Shown here: positions 36,209-45,307 of the stretch, piece by piece
Numbering within the stretch: position 1 is the first letter of the stretch
Layout of the letters: every line of letters starts with the position of its first letter
From: Dyadobacter sp.
GTDB lineage: Bacteria > Bacteroidota > Bacteroidia > Cytophagales > Spirosomataceae
Direction: 5' to 3'
Assembly: GCF_017744695.1 (NCBI RefSeq)
Contig: NZ_JAGIAS010000002.1
Location: forward strand, 1,029,720-1,093,719
DNA length: 64,000 bases
Program-made: the position numbers and the translations under genes
The notes under the pieces: generated by a model
Database searches by the model: none
What the model saw: the letters and a program-made list of their open reading frames with translations, nothing else
What the model was told of the DNA's origin: nothing

Positions 36209-38002
36209 ATGAATTTCCCTATCCATATATTCAAAAGAAAAGTCTGCCAAATCGGTATTCCGGCGCTCTCGCTGTTCGCATTGAGCGCCTGCGAGCCTGA
36301 CCTGCTCGACACCAGCCCCTATGGCTCCATTTCGTCGAACACCATGTGGACGACCGACAATCTCACCGACCTCGGCATGACCGGCATCTACAACGCATTG
36401 CGGCTCGGTATCAGCACCAGCTCCGCTTCGGGCAGAGAGCTTTATCATTTCGACCGCATGGGCATGAGTGGCCAGCAGCGCGATGGCGACGCGTTCATGA
36501 ATGGTACGGCCACGGTGGGCAATGGCAATGTCAGCAGTGTGTGGTCGGAGTTGTACGAAGGTGTACACCGCGCGAACGACGCCATCAGGAACCTCACCGA
36601 AAAGTCGCCATCATCGCCTGAAAAGAAGGCCAGATACATGGCGGAGGCCAAATTCCTTCGCGCCTACTATTATTTCAGGCTCAACCAGCTTTTCAAAGGC
36701 GTGCCGATTTACCTCGAACCGGTTCAGCTCGAAGAGATCACCAAAGGCCGCGAAACAGAGGCCAAGGTATGGGAGCAGGTCGTGAAGGACCTCACCGACG
36801 CCATTAACGAGCCTGCATTGCCTGCCAAATATGCCAAGGGCAATGCGGCATTCGGGCATGTGACCAAAGGCGCGGCATATGCCTTGAGAGGCAAGGCTTA
36901 TATGTATACCAAACAATGGGACCTCGCCATTGCCGACTTCGAGAAAGTGAAAGCGGCCGGGTACGCATTGTTCTCCGGCGCCGGTGCCGACAGCTACCGC
37001 TTGCTGTTCAAGCAGGCCAATGAGCAGAGCGATGAGATGATCTTCTCCATTCAGCACATGGGCGTGAGCGGTTACGGCTCCACCACGCAGTTCTTCTGCG
37101 GTACCCGCTCTTCGACGGGCTCCTGCTGGAACACTTACCTGATATCGCCGAATGTCGTCGATTTGTATGAAAACAAAGATGGCAGCCCATTCAACTGGGA
37201 CTCGGTGATCCCCGGCTACAATGCCATGCCTGTTGCCAAAAGGGAGGTTTACTTCCTGAGAAACAACCTCACCGCAACGGAAATCGCCGCCATGACCGCC
37301 AAAGGCCTCGATATGAGCCTTTACCTGCCTACCGGCAATGAAGAAAGGATTTCGAAGGCTTATGAAAACCGGGACCCGCGTTTGCAGGCCAACGTCATCA
37401 CGCCATATGCTTCGTATAACGGCACCACACCGGTCGTGTCACGCTGGCCTTACCGCGTCGCCAACGGGCTGCCCATCGCCGATCTGCGTACCGACACCGG
37501 TAACCTCTTCTATTACCTCCACCGCAAATTCGTTTACGAAGGCGCGCCAGGGGTGGAAATCGAGAACCGTACCTACGGCGCCACCGACTTCCCGCTGATC
37601 CGCTACGCCGATGTCCTGCTGATGTGGGCCGAAGCGTTGAATGAAAAAGGCAACACCACCGACGCCGTGGCTTTGGTGAACGAGGTCCGGGCACGGGCGG
37701 GTGTGGCATTGCTCAATTCCAACGCAGCCACTACCGTGACCGGGCAGGCCAACCTCCGCGAGCGCATCCGCAACGAGCGCCGCGCCGAGTTCGTCAACGA
37801 GGGCATCGATTACTTCGACGAGCTGCGCTGGGGTACTTTGAAAGAAACCGTCTTTTACACCGGCAACGGGGTGAAACAGGTTTGGGGAACGGTGGTCGTA
37901 CCTTACGTTTGGTCCGGCGACTTCCTGAACACCTGGCCGATCCCGCAATCGGAAATCGAACGAAATACCAATTTGCAGCAAAATCCCGGCTGGATGAATT
38001 AA
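36209..38002 (+). CDS. susD: SusD/RagB-family glycan-binding lipoprotein
   Basis: A 597-residue protein. The signal ends in lipobox LSAC with lipidated Cys28, followed by EPDLLDTSPYGS, a typical SusD mature start. TPR-like helices are seen around 95-140 (MAEAKFLRAYYYFRL) and the C-terminal block RNERRAEFVNEGIDYFDELRW matches the SusD family. The end, WPIPQSEIERNTNLQQNPGW, is diagnostic. It sits on the cell surface as a lid on SusC and captures the polysaccharide. It is the second gene of the operon. Confidence 0.95.
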   Translation: MNFPIHIFKRKVCQIGIPALSLFALSACEPDLLDTSPYGSISSNTMWTTDNLTDLGMTGIYNALRLGISTSSASGRELYHFDRMGMSGQQRDGDAFMNGTATVGNGNVSSVWSELYEGVHRANDAIRNLTEKSPSSPEKKARYMAEAKFLRAYYYFRLNQLFKGVPIYLEPVQLEEITKGRETEAKVWEQVVKDLTDAINEPALPAKYAKGNAAFGHVTKGAAYALRGKAYMYTKQWDLAIADFEKVKAAGYALFSGAGADSYRLLFKQANEQSDEMIFSIQHMGVSGYGSTTQFFCGTRSSTGSCWNTYLISPNVVDLYENKDGSPFNWDSVIPGYNAMPVAKREVYFLRNNLTATEIAAMTAKGLDMSLYLPTGNEERISKAYENRDPRLQANVITPYASYNGTTPVVSRWPYRVANGLPIADLRTDTGNLFYYLHRKFVYEGAPGVEIENRTYGATDFPLIRYADVLLMWAEALNEKGNTTDAVALVNEVRARAGVALLNSNAATTVTGQANLRERIRNERRAEFVNEGIDYFDELRWGTLKETVFYTGNGVKQVWGTVVVPYVWSGDFLNTWPIPQSEIERNTNLQQNPGWMN

Positions 38003-38014
38003 CTATATTGCCAG

Positions 38015-38055
38015 GAGCGGAGTACGGCTTTGTCCGGCCCCGCTCTTGATATTTT
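38015..38055 (+). terminator. Hairpin between susD and the lyase gene
   Basis: GAGCGG (38015-38020) pairs with CCGCTC (38040-38045), with an inner CGG/CCG stem and T-rich sequence after. It may attenuate or process the operon transcript so that the lyase is made at a different level from susCD. Confidence 0.4.
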
Positions 38056-38092
38056 GTCAAAAACAGGCTTATCCATTTAATTTCAAAACATC

Positions 38093-41000
38093 ATGAAACA
38101 ATGTAAGTCCTTTACCAAAATGCTTTTCCTCTTGGCGGTGATCACCTTCCTGCCGGGGAACAAGGCGCACGGCCAGAACGATTTCACCACCATTTCTGAC
38201 CGCATTTTTGACAATTTCCAAACCACCAGCGCTTCGACGGTCGACACGCAGGTAGCCTCCCTTCTCAGCACTTTACAACCCGATTTCTCCTGGCCGGATA
38301 TCAATTACGCATCCACGGCCCAAACCGACTGGGCACCGGGCAACCATTTGGTCAGAATGGGCACCCTCGCCAAAGCCTATTCCAAACCCACCAGCACTTA
38401 TTACGGCGACGCCAATCTGAAAGCCAAGATCGAAGGTGTGATGAACTATTGGCTGGGACTGAGCCCCACGCCCAGTAGCACCAACTGGTTCTACCTGTCG
38501 ATCAGCGTGCCCAAAGACATTGGCAATACGCTCATTTGCCTTCGTAAATCACCCGCAGGCATTTCCCAAACCCTGGAAAACCAGATGCTTGCCTGGATGA
38601 CCAAGGGGGTATCAATCACGGTCTCGCCCGCTAAGGACGGTTCCAACCTCACCGACGTCGCCCAGCATTACATCATGCGTGCCTGCCTCACCGAAAACCA
38701 GAGCCTGCTCAACCAGGCCATTACCGCGGTAACCAATTCGATCGTTATTACGACCGGCGAGGGCATCCAGAACGACAACTCCTACACCGCGCATGGCCCG
38801 CAGCTGTATGTGTACGGGTACGGGCGCGAGTATGTGTCGGGCATCAGCAACATCGCGGTGTATGTGGCCGGTACGTCCTACGCATTTTCGAGCGACAAGC
38901 TGGCTATATTCTCGGATTTTGTCAGAAAAGGTTTTGTAAAACCCTCCCGCGGCGCCTATGCCGACTATAACCTGTACGGACGCGGTGTGAGCCGTGCCAA
39001 TGCGGGCAAGGCCGACGTCGCGCTTATCGAAAAAGTAAAAGCATTCGATCTTCCCGCATATGCCACCGAGTACGACAATGCGATCCAGCGGATGCGCGGG
39101 TTGCAGCCTCCTTCCTATAATGTCTCGCCCGAACACGTGCATTACTGGCGCACCGATTACACCGTGCACCACCGGCCGGGCTACATGTTCGGGCAGCGCA
39201 GCATTTCCAACCGGAATGCCAAATCGGAAATGGGCAACGGGGAGAATATCAAGGGGTATTATCTGACGGAGGGCGTGAATTACATTGCCGTAAATGGGGA
39301 TGAGTATTACAATATTTTCCCGGTTTGGGAATGGAACAAAATTCCCGGCACCACGGTCCCTGAGATCACTACCTACCCCGTGAGAGCTTCCTGGGGCGTA
39401 AATTTCGGCACTGTGCCGTTCGTAGGCGGTGTATCCGACGGCGTTTACGGGGCCAGCGCATTCGCCATGAACGACTACGGCACAACCGCCAAAAAGGCAT
39501 GGTTTTATTTTGACAATGAGATCGTTTGCCTCGGATCGGGCATCACTTCGTCGGCCGCCCAGGCCATCAATACCACCGTCAACCAATGCCTTCTGCAAAC
39601 CGACGTAACGGTATCGGACGCCTCTAACAACGTAAGCGTGCTGGCAAGCGGCTCACGCGACTATGCCGGCAACCTGAAATGGGCTTTGCAAGGCAATGTG
39701 GGCTATTATTTCCCCCAGGCGGGACTCGTTTCGCTGAGCAATCAGACGCAGACCGGCAGCTGGTCGTCCATTAACACCACAGGCTCCACGGCATCGGTCT
39801 CTGCCGATGTTTTTAAATTGTGGTTCAAACATGGCATTGCGCCGAGTAATGCCTCTTACGCCTATTTCGTACTCCCTGGCAAAACTTCGGCGGCTGAAAT
39901 GCAGGCCTACAATGCATCCGACATCAGCATTCTCAGCAATACCCCGGCGGTTCAGGCGGTACGGCATAATGCGCTGGGCATTTGGCAGATCGTGTTTTAC
40001 CAGGCAGGTGAATTCACCGCCGACCAGGTGACCGTGAAAGTGGACAAAGCCTGCGTAATAATACTTAAAAATGCGGGCAGCAACGACGTAACGGTACATA
40101 TCGCAGATCCGGCGCAGAGTGCGCAGCAGGTTTATATGGGTATTAAAAATAACCAGTTCGCGACGATGAAAGCGGCTGCAATCACCCTGCCGGCAGGTGC
40201 TAACGCTGGAAGCTCCGTGGAAGCCCATATTACCACCAGCAGTCCGGATTACCAGCAACCGGTTGAACCTCTCTCGACCCTTGCCGCCGTGGCCGACGCC
40301 TTCGTACGCAGCGGCGGCAGCGGCAGTACGGCCGCATACGCGACCACGAACTACGGCACCGATGCCGTCCTGACCGTTAAAAAAGAAAGTGCCGGGTACG
40401 ACCGCGAGACCTTCATCAAGTTCGACCTGAGCACCGTAACCTCCACCCCGGACAGCGCCGTGCTCCAATTGCGGGTAAACAATGCCAATACTTCGATTAC
40501 CAGTACCAAATGGGCATTCTACCTGGTGGAGAACAACAGCTGGACCGAAACGGGCATCACCTGGGCGAACAAGCCGGCGCATACCACCCGCCTGGGCGAT
40601 ATGACCGGCACGGTAAGCGGCTCCACCATCCGCTTCAATGTATCGTCCGCGGTCATCGGCCGTCTTGCCGCCGACAAAATCCTGTCGCTGCACATCGTTT
40701 CGGAACCGACGACCACCGATGCGGCGATTATCAGCAAAACCGATGCGAGTTTCAATGCACGGGAAAATGCCAATGCACTCTACCGGCCGCAAGTGCTGAT
40801 TTACGGCAGCAATACCCCAACTCCGCAAACATTGAAAGACTCCCTGCTCACTACCGCCGACTCTTACGTACGCAGCAACGGCAATGCGGCGAACAACTTT
40901 GGCTCCCAGGGTTATCTGGTCGCCCGCAACAAGTCGGACGATACCCAGGAAATATACCTCGCGTTCGACCTGCACGGCATGCATCGCCACGTTTCCAATG

Positions 41001-41887
41001 CCAAAATCCGGCTCTGGGGCATTGAAAGCGGCCTTAGTACGGGCTGGAACCTCGCGGTGGCCTCCAATAACTATTCCACCAGCGCCACACCATGGAACGA
41101 AACCGGCGTGAACTGGAACAACAAGCCACAGGCGGGCAGCTCCATTGCCAGTGCCAGCGCACCCGCAACGGCTGGTTATGTCTATTTCGATATCACTTCC
41201 GCATTAGGCAGCATCTCGTCCGACAGCATCCTAACCGTCAGGATTGCCGCCACTACCGATGTTTACAGCTCGTTCCGGTCGAGGAATTACGCTACGGATG
41301 CGCTCCGTCCCAAACTCATTTACGAGTACAGCAACGGACAATCGCCAACACTTCCCGTCGAGTTGGTTTATTTCAGAGGAAATGCAGAGAATAATGCGGT
41401 CATGTTGTCGTGGGAAACGGCTGCGGAAGAGAACAACAGCCATTTCGAAGTCGAGCGCAGCGCCGACGCGCGGACCTTCCACTTGATTGCTCGCGTAGAT
41501 GGTTTCGGAACTACCCAGCTTGCAAGGAAATACGCATGGATGGATAACGAGGCTATCAATGGGCCTGTTTACTACCGCCTCCGGCAGGTCGATCACAACG
41601 GAACCACGACGGTTTCTTCCATTATTTCAGTGCGGAAACCTACGGAAAAGTTATTCGCCATCGGCCCTAACCCCGCGTCCGGACATCTGGATGTATTCCT
41701 GGGAGACGACAACACCAGCGCTTCCCTGTCGATCATCGGCTCCGATGGCCGTACGTTGGCATCGAAACAGGTTTCCAAAACGCCGATTGCCCGTCTCGAT
41801 CTCACCGGATATTTACCCGGCGCCTACCTGATCCGCATCAGCAAAGGGCAAACCGTGCAGACTTACCGGTTTGTGATTTCAAAGTAG
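38093..41887 (+). CDS. Polysaccharide lyase family 8-like enzyme with two DNRLRE modules and T9SS tail
   Basis: A 1264-residue protein with signal peptide (cleavage near AHGQ). The N-terminal alpha/alpha-toroid (about 35-330) carries the PL8 catalytic set: Asn185 (GSNLTDVA), His234 (YTAHGPQ), Tyr243 (YGYGREY), and Arg297/Arg301 (YGRGVSR). The beta-sandwich lyase domains run to about 700. Two DNRLRE/CBM96-type modules follow (about 725-905 and 920-1080), then a fibronectin-like block and a T9SS sorting domain (GPNPASGHLDVF, LTGYLPGAYLIRIS). PL8 enzymes cleave uronic-acid polysaccharides (hyaluronan, chondroitin, xanthan) by beta-elimination; the exact substrate is not readable. It should be surface-exposed through type IX secretion and feed products to SusCD. 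Confidence 0.88.
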   Translation: MKQCKSFTKMLFLLAVITFLPGNKAHGQNDFTTISDRIFDNFQTTSASTVDTQVASLLSTLQPDFSWPDINYASTAQTDWAPGNHLVRMGTLAKAYSKPTSTYYGDANLKAKIEGVMNYWLGLSPTPSSTNWFYLSISVPKDIGNTLICLRKSPAGISQTLENQMLAWMTKGVSITVSPAKDGSNLTDVAQHYIMRACLTENQSLLNQAITAVTNSIVITTGEGIQNDNSYTAHGPQLYVYGYGREYVSGISNIAVYVAGTSYAFSSDKLAIFSDFVRKGFVKPSRGAYADYNLYGRGVSRANAGKADVALIEKVKAFDLPAYATEYDNAIQRMRGLQPPSYNVSPEHVHYWRTDYTVHHRPGYMFGQRSISNRNAKSEMGNGENIKGYYLTEGVNYIAVNGDEYYNIFPVWEWNKIPGTTVPEITTYPVRASWGVNFGTVPFVGGVSDGVYGASAFAMNDYGTTAKKAWFYFDNEIVCLGSGITSSAAQAINTTVNQCLLQTDVTVSDASNNVSVLASGSRDYAGNLKWALQGNVGYYFPQAGLVSLSNQTQTGSWSSINTTGSTASVSADVFKLWFKHGIAPSNASYAYFVLPGKTSAAEMQAYNASDISILSNTPAVQAVRHNALGIWQIVFYQAGEFTADQVTVKVDKACVIILKNAGSNDVTVHIADPAQSAQQVYMGIKNNQFATMKAAAITLPAGANAGSSVEAHITTSSPDYQQPVEPLSTLAAVADAFVRSGGSGSTAAYATTNYGTDAVLTVKKESAGYDRETFIKFDLSTVTSTPDSAVLQLRVNNANTSITSTKWAFYLVENNSWTETGITWANKPAHTTRLGDMTGTVSGSTIRFNVSSAVIGRLAADKILSLHIVSEPTTTDAAIISKTDASFNARENANALYRPQVLIYGSNTPTPQTLKDSLLTTADSYVRSNGNAANNFGSQGYLVARNKSDDTQEIYLAFDLHGMHRHVSNAKIRLWGIESGLSTGWNLAVASNNYSTSATPWNETGVNWNNKPQAGSSIASASAPATAGYVYFDITSALGSISSDSILTVRIAATTDVYSSFRSRNYATDALRPKLIYEYSNGQSPTLPVELVYFRGNAENNAVMLSWETAAEENNSHFEVERSADARTFHLIARVDGFGTTQLARKYAWMDNEAINGPVYYRLRQVDHNGTTTVSSIISVRKPTEKLFAIGPNPASGHLDVFLGDDNTSASLSIIGSDGRTLASKQVSKTPIARLDLTGYLPGAYLIRISKGQTVQTYRFVISK

Positions 41888-41897
41888 GTTAATTGCT

Positions 41898-41931
41898 CCG
41901 CCAGCCGGTATGCATTCGCTCCGGCTGGCGG
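41898..41931. terminator. Bidirectional terminator of the polysaccharide locus
   Basis: Perfect 11-bp stem CCGCCAGCCGG (41898-41908) / CCGGCTGGCGG (41921-41931), 12-nt loop, no T-run. It lies between the lyase gene and the convergent VOC gene. Confidence 0.7.
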
Positions 41932-41932
41932 G

Positions 41933-42307
41933 TCAGGCAATGTGCTGGCTACTGCAAAACCGGATCGTATTGCCATCCGCATCCGTGACATAAAACTCCC
42001 TCCTCCCCCAGGTTTGATCCACAGGTCCCTGATGCACCGGCGACCCGGCCCTTAGCGAAGTATCCAGCCCGCGTTCCAGGTATTTCGCGAACAACGCATC
42101 CACATCTTCCACCCAAAAATAAACGACCGACCCGAACAGCCTTTCGCTCTCGGATGTGGTCAGCTGCATATTCCAGCCGTCGCGGCCCAGATCCACCACC
42201 GGCGAATCGGCGCTATCGTTCGGGTCCGTCATCCGGAAATCCAGCACCTCCGTGTAGTACCGGATGGCTTCGGTCATGTTTGTTACTTTGAATAGCGGGA
42301 CGATCAT
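41933..42307 (-). CDS. VOC-superfamily (glyoxalase/bleomycin-resistance-like) protein
   Basis: A 124-residue protein with two betaalphabetabetabeta modules: VPLFKVTNMTEAIRYYTEVL at the start and REFYVTDADGNTIRF near the end, typical of the bleomycin-resistance/glyoxalase fold. Members bind a metal or a hydrophobic ligand; which one cannot be told here. It may be a resistance-type binding protein or a dioxygenase-like enzyme. Single gene, convergent with the lyase operon. Confidence 0.8.
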   Translation of the reverse strand: MIVPLFKVTNMTEAIRYYTEVLDFRMTDPNDSADSPVVDLGRDGWNMQLTTSESERLFGSVVYFWVEDVDALFAKYLERGLDTSLRAGSPVHQGPVDQTWGRREFYVTDADGNTIRFCSSQHIA

Positions 42308-42392
42308 AGGAATCAGGATTTTTTAGTTCAGCAACAGTCCTGTTTGGATTGAATTATATTTTATTATATATTTAAGTAAATTATATAATATC

Positions 42393-42881
42393 ATGAACCA
42401 TTTCATATCCTCTTTATCATTCGCATTAGTCCTATGCGCCCTCACAGGCGCCCACGCGCAGGTTCGCAAAACTTTGCCGCCAGTCGACACCGGCGTTCTG
42501 AACGTTGAGCAACCGATTGTACCGCATGATACTCCTGCTAAAACAGCCGGGGCAATAGAACCTGCTGTCTTTGGCTGCGGCTTCGAACAACAACCCGAAT
42601 ACCCTGGTGGTACCAAAGCAATGTACAAATTTATTGATGCCAACCTTCACATTCCCTCAGAGGCAAAAGAAGCAGGTATCTCAGGAAGGGTTTTTACCAG
42701 TTTCTACATTGAAACGACGGGCGAAATCACCGGGGTGACCGTTTTGAAAGGACTCGGATACGGTTGCGACGAAGAAGCAATACGGCTGGTTGAATCGATG
42801 CCCCGCTGGAAACCGGGGAGAGTTTACAGTAAGCCGAAAAGAGTCAAATACAACCTGCCTATCTCGTTTGCAACAAAATAA
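42393..42881 (+). CDS. Secreted TonB C-terminal domain protein
   Basis: A 162-residue protein with a signal peptide (cleavage near AHAQ) and no transmembrane anchor. The region from about 75 to 160 is a TonB C-terminal domain: QPEYPGGTKAMYKFIDANL, then ISGRVFTSFYIETTGEI, WKPGR and VKYNLPISF. In Bacteroidota such proteins occur as many free-standing copies; with a cleaved signal this one would be periplasmic rather than a true energy transducer. Its partner is unknown. The upstream region is very AT-rich. Confidence 0.82.
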   Translation: MNHFISSLSFALVLCALTGAHAQVRKTLPPVDTGVLNVEQPIVPHDTPAKTAGAIEPAVFGCGFEQQPEYPGGTKAMYKFIDANLHIPSEAKEAGISGRVFTSFYIETTGEITGVTVLKGLGYGCDEEAIRLVESMPRWKPGRVYSKPKRVKYNLPISFATK

Positions 42882-42918
42882 TAGCCGGAGCCTGCTGTTG
42901 CACACGCCCGGCTATTTC
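42880..42918. terminator. Bidirectional terminator
   Basis: AATAGCCGG (42880-42888) / CCGGCTATT (42908-42916), a perfect 9-bp stem starting at the stop codon of the TonB-domain gene and placed before the convergent AhpD-like gene. Confidence 0.7.
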
Positions 42919-42936
42919 CAACTCACATTCCTGCTG

Positions 42937-43395
42937 TTAAAGCGCCACCGTCTTCGTCGAAATCCCAATTCTGTTCAAGAAATTGATATGGCTGATACAG
43001 ATCATCAAATCACCGATCTCGCTTGTTGTGAAATGCGCTTTGACATTTTCGTAGGTCGCGTCGGCCACACCGTCGACAGAAATGTGCGTGATTTCCTCGG
43101 TGAGTTGCAGGGCGGCTCTTTCACTGTCGGTGAATAGCGGACTTTCCTTCCAGGCGGAGAGCGCAAATATCCGCCGGGCCGATTCGCCGATTTGCAATGC
43201 CTCGGTGGTGTGGTAGTCGATACAATAGGCACATTTGTTGATCTGCGAAGCGCGGATCTTGATCAGTTCGATGAGGTTGCGGGGAATGGTGGAGGCGTAG
43301 ATCCGTTTTTCAATGGCCGCCATGTGGGTCCAATAAGAAGGTTCCTCTTTCCAGACGTCCAGCCGATGTTTAACAACTTTTGACATGATTGACAT
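42937..43395 (-). CDS. AhpD-like / carboxymuconolactone decarboxylase family protein
   Basis: A 152-residue all-helical protein. The motif KCAYCIDYHTTEAL gives the CxxC...H redox site of the AhpD-like family; the flanking KIRASQINKCAYC and LTEEITHIS also match. Such proteins are peroxidase-related thiol enzymes. It starts with ATG 43395; the upstream region holds the 20-bp palindrome at 43442. It is the last clearly chromosomal gene before the prophage. Confidence 0.87.
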   Translation of the reverse strand: MSIMSKVVKHRLDVWKEEPSYWTHMAAIEKRIYASTIPRNLIELIKIRASQINKCAYCIDYHTTEALQIGESARRIFALSAWKESPLFTDSERAALQLTEEITHISVDGVADATYENVKAHFTTSEIGDLMICISHINFLNRIGISTKTVAL

Positions 43396-43441
43396 TATTT
43401 TGTTTTGACTATGACAAAATTCGCCAGTCGTGCGGAGGATC

Positions 43442-43461
43442 TTCTTAAACCAGTTTAAGAA
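43442..43461. repeat. 20-bp palindrome near the prophage left end
   Basis: TTCTTAAAC (43442-43450), spacer CA, GTTTAAGAA (43453-43461): 9-bp perfect arms. It lies 93 bp before the integrase -7 region and 47 bp before the AhpD-like start. It may be an attL core, an integrase or excisionase site, or an operator. Confidence 0.5.
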
Positions 43462-43553
43462 CTGAAAGTGAAATTAATTTTTAATCAAACTTAAAAGTCT
43501 TTAAATAAACATAAAATGAAGCGTTTTTAGGCACTTTACAAAAGATAGCACTA

Positions 43554-43585
43554 TTGCCAGATTGAAATGGTTTTATGTAGATTTG
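43554..43585 (+). promoter_or_regulatory. Integrase promoter
   Basis: TTG (43554-43556), 21-nt spacer, TAGATTTG (43578-43585). Transcription from here would start downstream of the ATG at 43567, which supports the later integrase start at 43636. Confidence 0.55.
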
Positions 43586-43635
43586 AAAAGCGGCTTCCCC
43601 CGAAACCGTCCCCCATCAACATAACACCAAACACA

Positions 43636-44880
43636 ATGGCTACCGTAAATTTCTACTTGAAGGAGGCGAACTCCGACAAAAAAACACCTATCAATTTATC
43701 CTTTTCATTTGGCGCTGGTTCCCCTTTCAAGTACGCAACCGGCTTCTCGGTTCTACCCTCTGATTGGAGCACCGACAAGCAGCGAGTGCGGGAAAAACGA
43801 AGTGTTCCAGAAGCGGCAGAATGCAATGCCTACCTCAACCGGGTAGAGGCTACAATCAATCAAGTTTATTTCCGGGCAATGGCCGCAGGCGATACCATTA
43901 CGCGAGAGCTGCTACGTGAATTGATGGATCAGGAGCTAGACAAGGCGACTAAGAGGAAAAAGGTCGGCACCTTTATGGCCTACCTCGACTACATTGTTGA
44001 TTTTAAGAAAAATATCGGCTCTTCGGATCGGTGGATTGTCGAGGCGGCGGTGATCAACATCAAGGAATACGCCGCCGCAAAAAAGAAAAAGCTAAACTTC
44101 TCGGATATCACACTTGCCTTTCGAGACGAATTCAACTCCTTTTTAGAAGAGAAAGGATACAAGCAGAATTCCATATCCACCTACTTCGCAGCCCTCCGCA
44201 TTATCCTCATCCAGGCTCAGGAGGACGGGATCAACCCGTACAACCATTTTCGTAGCAAAAAGTTTTCAGCCAAAAAAGAAAAGGTGAAGCGCTACGCGTT
44301 AAAGGAGTCGGAACTCATCAAGATATATGAGGTAGATCTCTCCGGGTATCCGCGCACCTATGAAGACACCCGAGACACCTTCCTGATCGGCGCGTTCTCC
44401 CTAATGCGTGTATCCGATTATAGCAAGTTGGAAAAAGGCCACTTCCAAGATGGTAAAATCTATCGAAAAACCCAGAAAACAGGCACGAACGTCGTAATCC
44501 CGGTTCACTGGGTCGTGTCCGAGATTCTAAAAAAGCGCAACGGCGAGCTACCTCAGCACGTGGACCGCATGACCATCAATATTCGCATCAAGGAAATTGC
44601 AAAGCTGGCCGGCATCAACAGCGAGGTAGTGGTTACCTACACCAAAGGAGGCAAGCGCGTCCACGAAGTAAAATCAAAGGCCGAAACTATTACCAGTCAT
44701 ACTGCCCGCAGATCAGGCGCCACTAATATGATCAAACGCGGCATTGCAAGAAGTAAAGTAATGACTATCGGAGGATGGGCCACAGAAGAGGCCTTCAACA
44801 AATACCTGGATATGTCCGAGGAAGAGACCGCCGACGAGCTTGCCAGTCACCCGTTTTTCCAGAAACTAGTTACTACTTAA
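43636..44880 (+). CDS. int: Phage tyrosine integrase
   Basis: ATG 43636 (MATVNFYLKE) is chosen because the -7 box lies between the alternative ATG 43567 and this one. 414 residues. An arm-binding N-terminal domain (about 1-100) and a SAM-like core-binding domain (about 108-205) precede the catalytic domain. Catalytic residues are all readable: Arg258 (LMRVSD), Lys281, His355 and Arg358 (HTARRS), Trp381 (IGGW) and Tyr390 (FNKYL). It should catalyse integration and excision. It belongs to the Bacteroidota group of integrases with phage_int_SAM_5 and Arm_DNA-bind_5 domains. It overlaps the end of the convergent 44873 gene by 8 bp. Confidence 0.95.
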   Translation: MATVNFYLKEANSDKKTPINLSFSFGAGSPFKYATGFSVLPSDWSTDKQRVREKRSVPEAAECNAYLNRVEATINQVYFRAMAAGDTITRELLRELMDQELDKATKRKKVGTFMAYLDYIVDFKKNIGSSDRWIVEAAVINIKEYAAAKKKKLNFSDITLAFRDEFNSFLEEKGYKQNSISTYFAALRIILIQAQEDGINPYNHFRSKKFSAKKEKVKRYALKESELIKIYEVDLSGYPRTYEDTRDTFLIGAFSLMRVSDYSKLEKGHFQDGKIYRKTQKTGTNVVIPVHWVVSEILKKRNGELPQHVDRMTINIRIKEIAKLAGINSEVVVTYTKGGKRVHEVKSKAETITSHTARRSGATNMIKRGIARSKVMTIGGWATEEAFNKYLDMSEEETADELASHPFFQKLVTT

Positions 44881-45307
44881 TGATAAATTCTACCGGAGCC
44901 GAGGATGGAAATGCATTTGCTATCTTGTATAGTTCGATGAAGCGCGTTTTCGCATAACTACCTCGGGCACCTATATTGCTCACCTGGTCAATACCAAGGC
45001 CAGTGGCCATGCTTTGGGCGGTCAAATGCACCGTTGAATCCTTAATGACAAATTGTAGCTTCAAAAGCCCCCAATTCGATTGTTTGTATTCGGTCGTGAT
45101 AATTCCCAAATCTTTATCTGCCTTTCCCAATGCATAGCCTTTATCCGTGATATAAGCGCCTATCGCTTTATAAATCTCATCATAACCAGATACCTTTGGT
45201 TTTAATACAGCGCAATTAGCTCCCTTAGTCACATCCGACACATTCACGGACTGACCATAACTAATTAACCCAAAGAAAAGCATAACTATTGCAAGGATAA
45301 TTCTCAT
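44873..45307 (-). CDS. Small secreted protein co-expressed with the repressor (possible lysogenic-conversion gene)
   Basis: A 144-residue protein with a strong signal peptide (MRIILAIVMLFFGLISYGQ), so periplasmic or exported. The mature part (about 125 residues) has no recognised domain. It starts 4 bp inside the repressor's end (ATG/TGA overlap), so it is translated from the repressor transcript and should be made in the lysogen. This position is typical of genes that change the host or exclude other phages. No lipobox Cys is seen. The role is inferred from position only. Confidence 0.7.
   Translation of the reverse strand: MRIILAIVMLFFGLISYGQSVNVSDVTKGANCAVLKPKVSGYDEIYKAIGAYITDKGYALGKADKDLGIITTEYKQSNWGLLKLQFVIKDSTVHLTAQSMATGLGIDQVSNIGARGSYAKTRFIELYKIANAFPSSAPVEFIIK

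Noticed and set aside
39653..40990. 445-codon minus-strand frame inside the PL8 gene
   Set aside because: Opposite-strand shadow of the lyase/DNRLRE region with no recognisable domain.
32831..41887. Horizontally acquired island
   Set aside because: The locus has the same GC-rich codon use as its neighbours and no mobile-element traces at either end.
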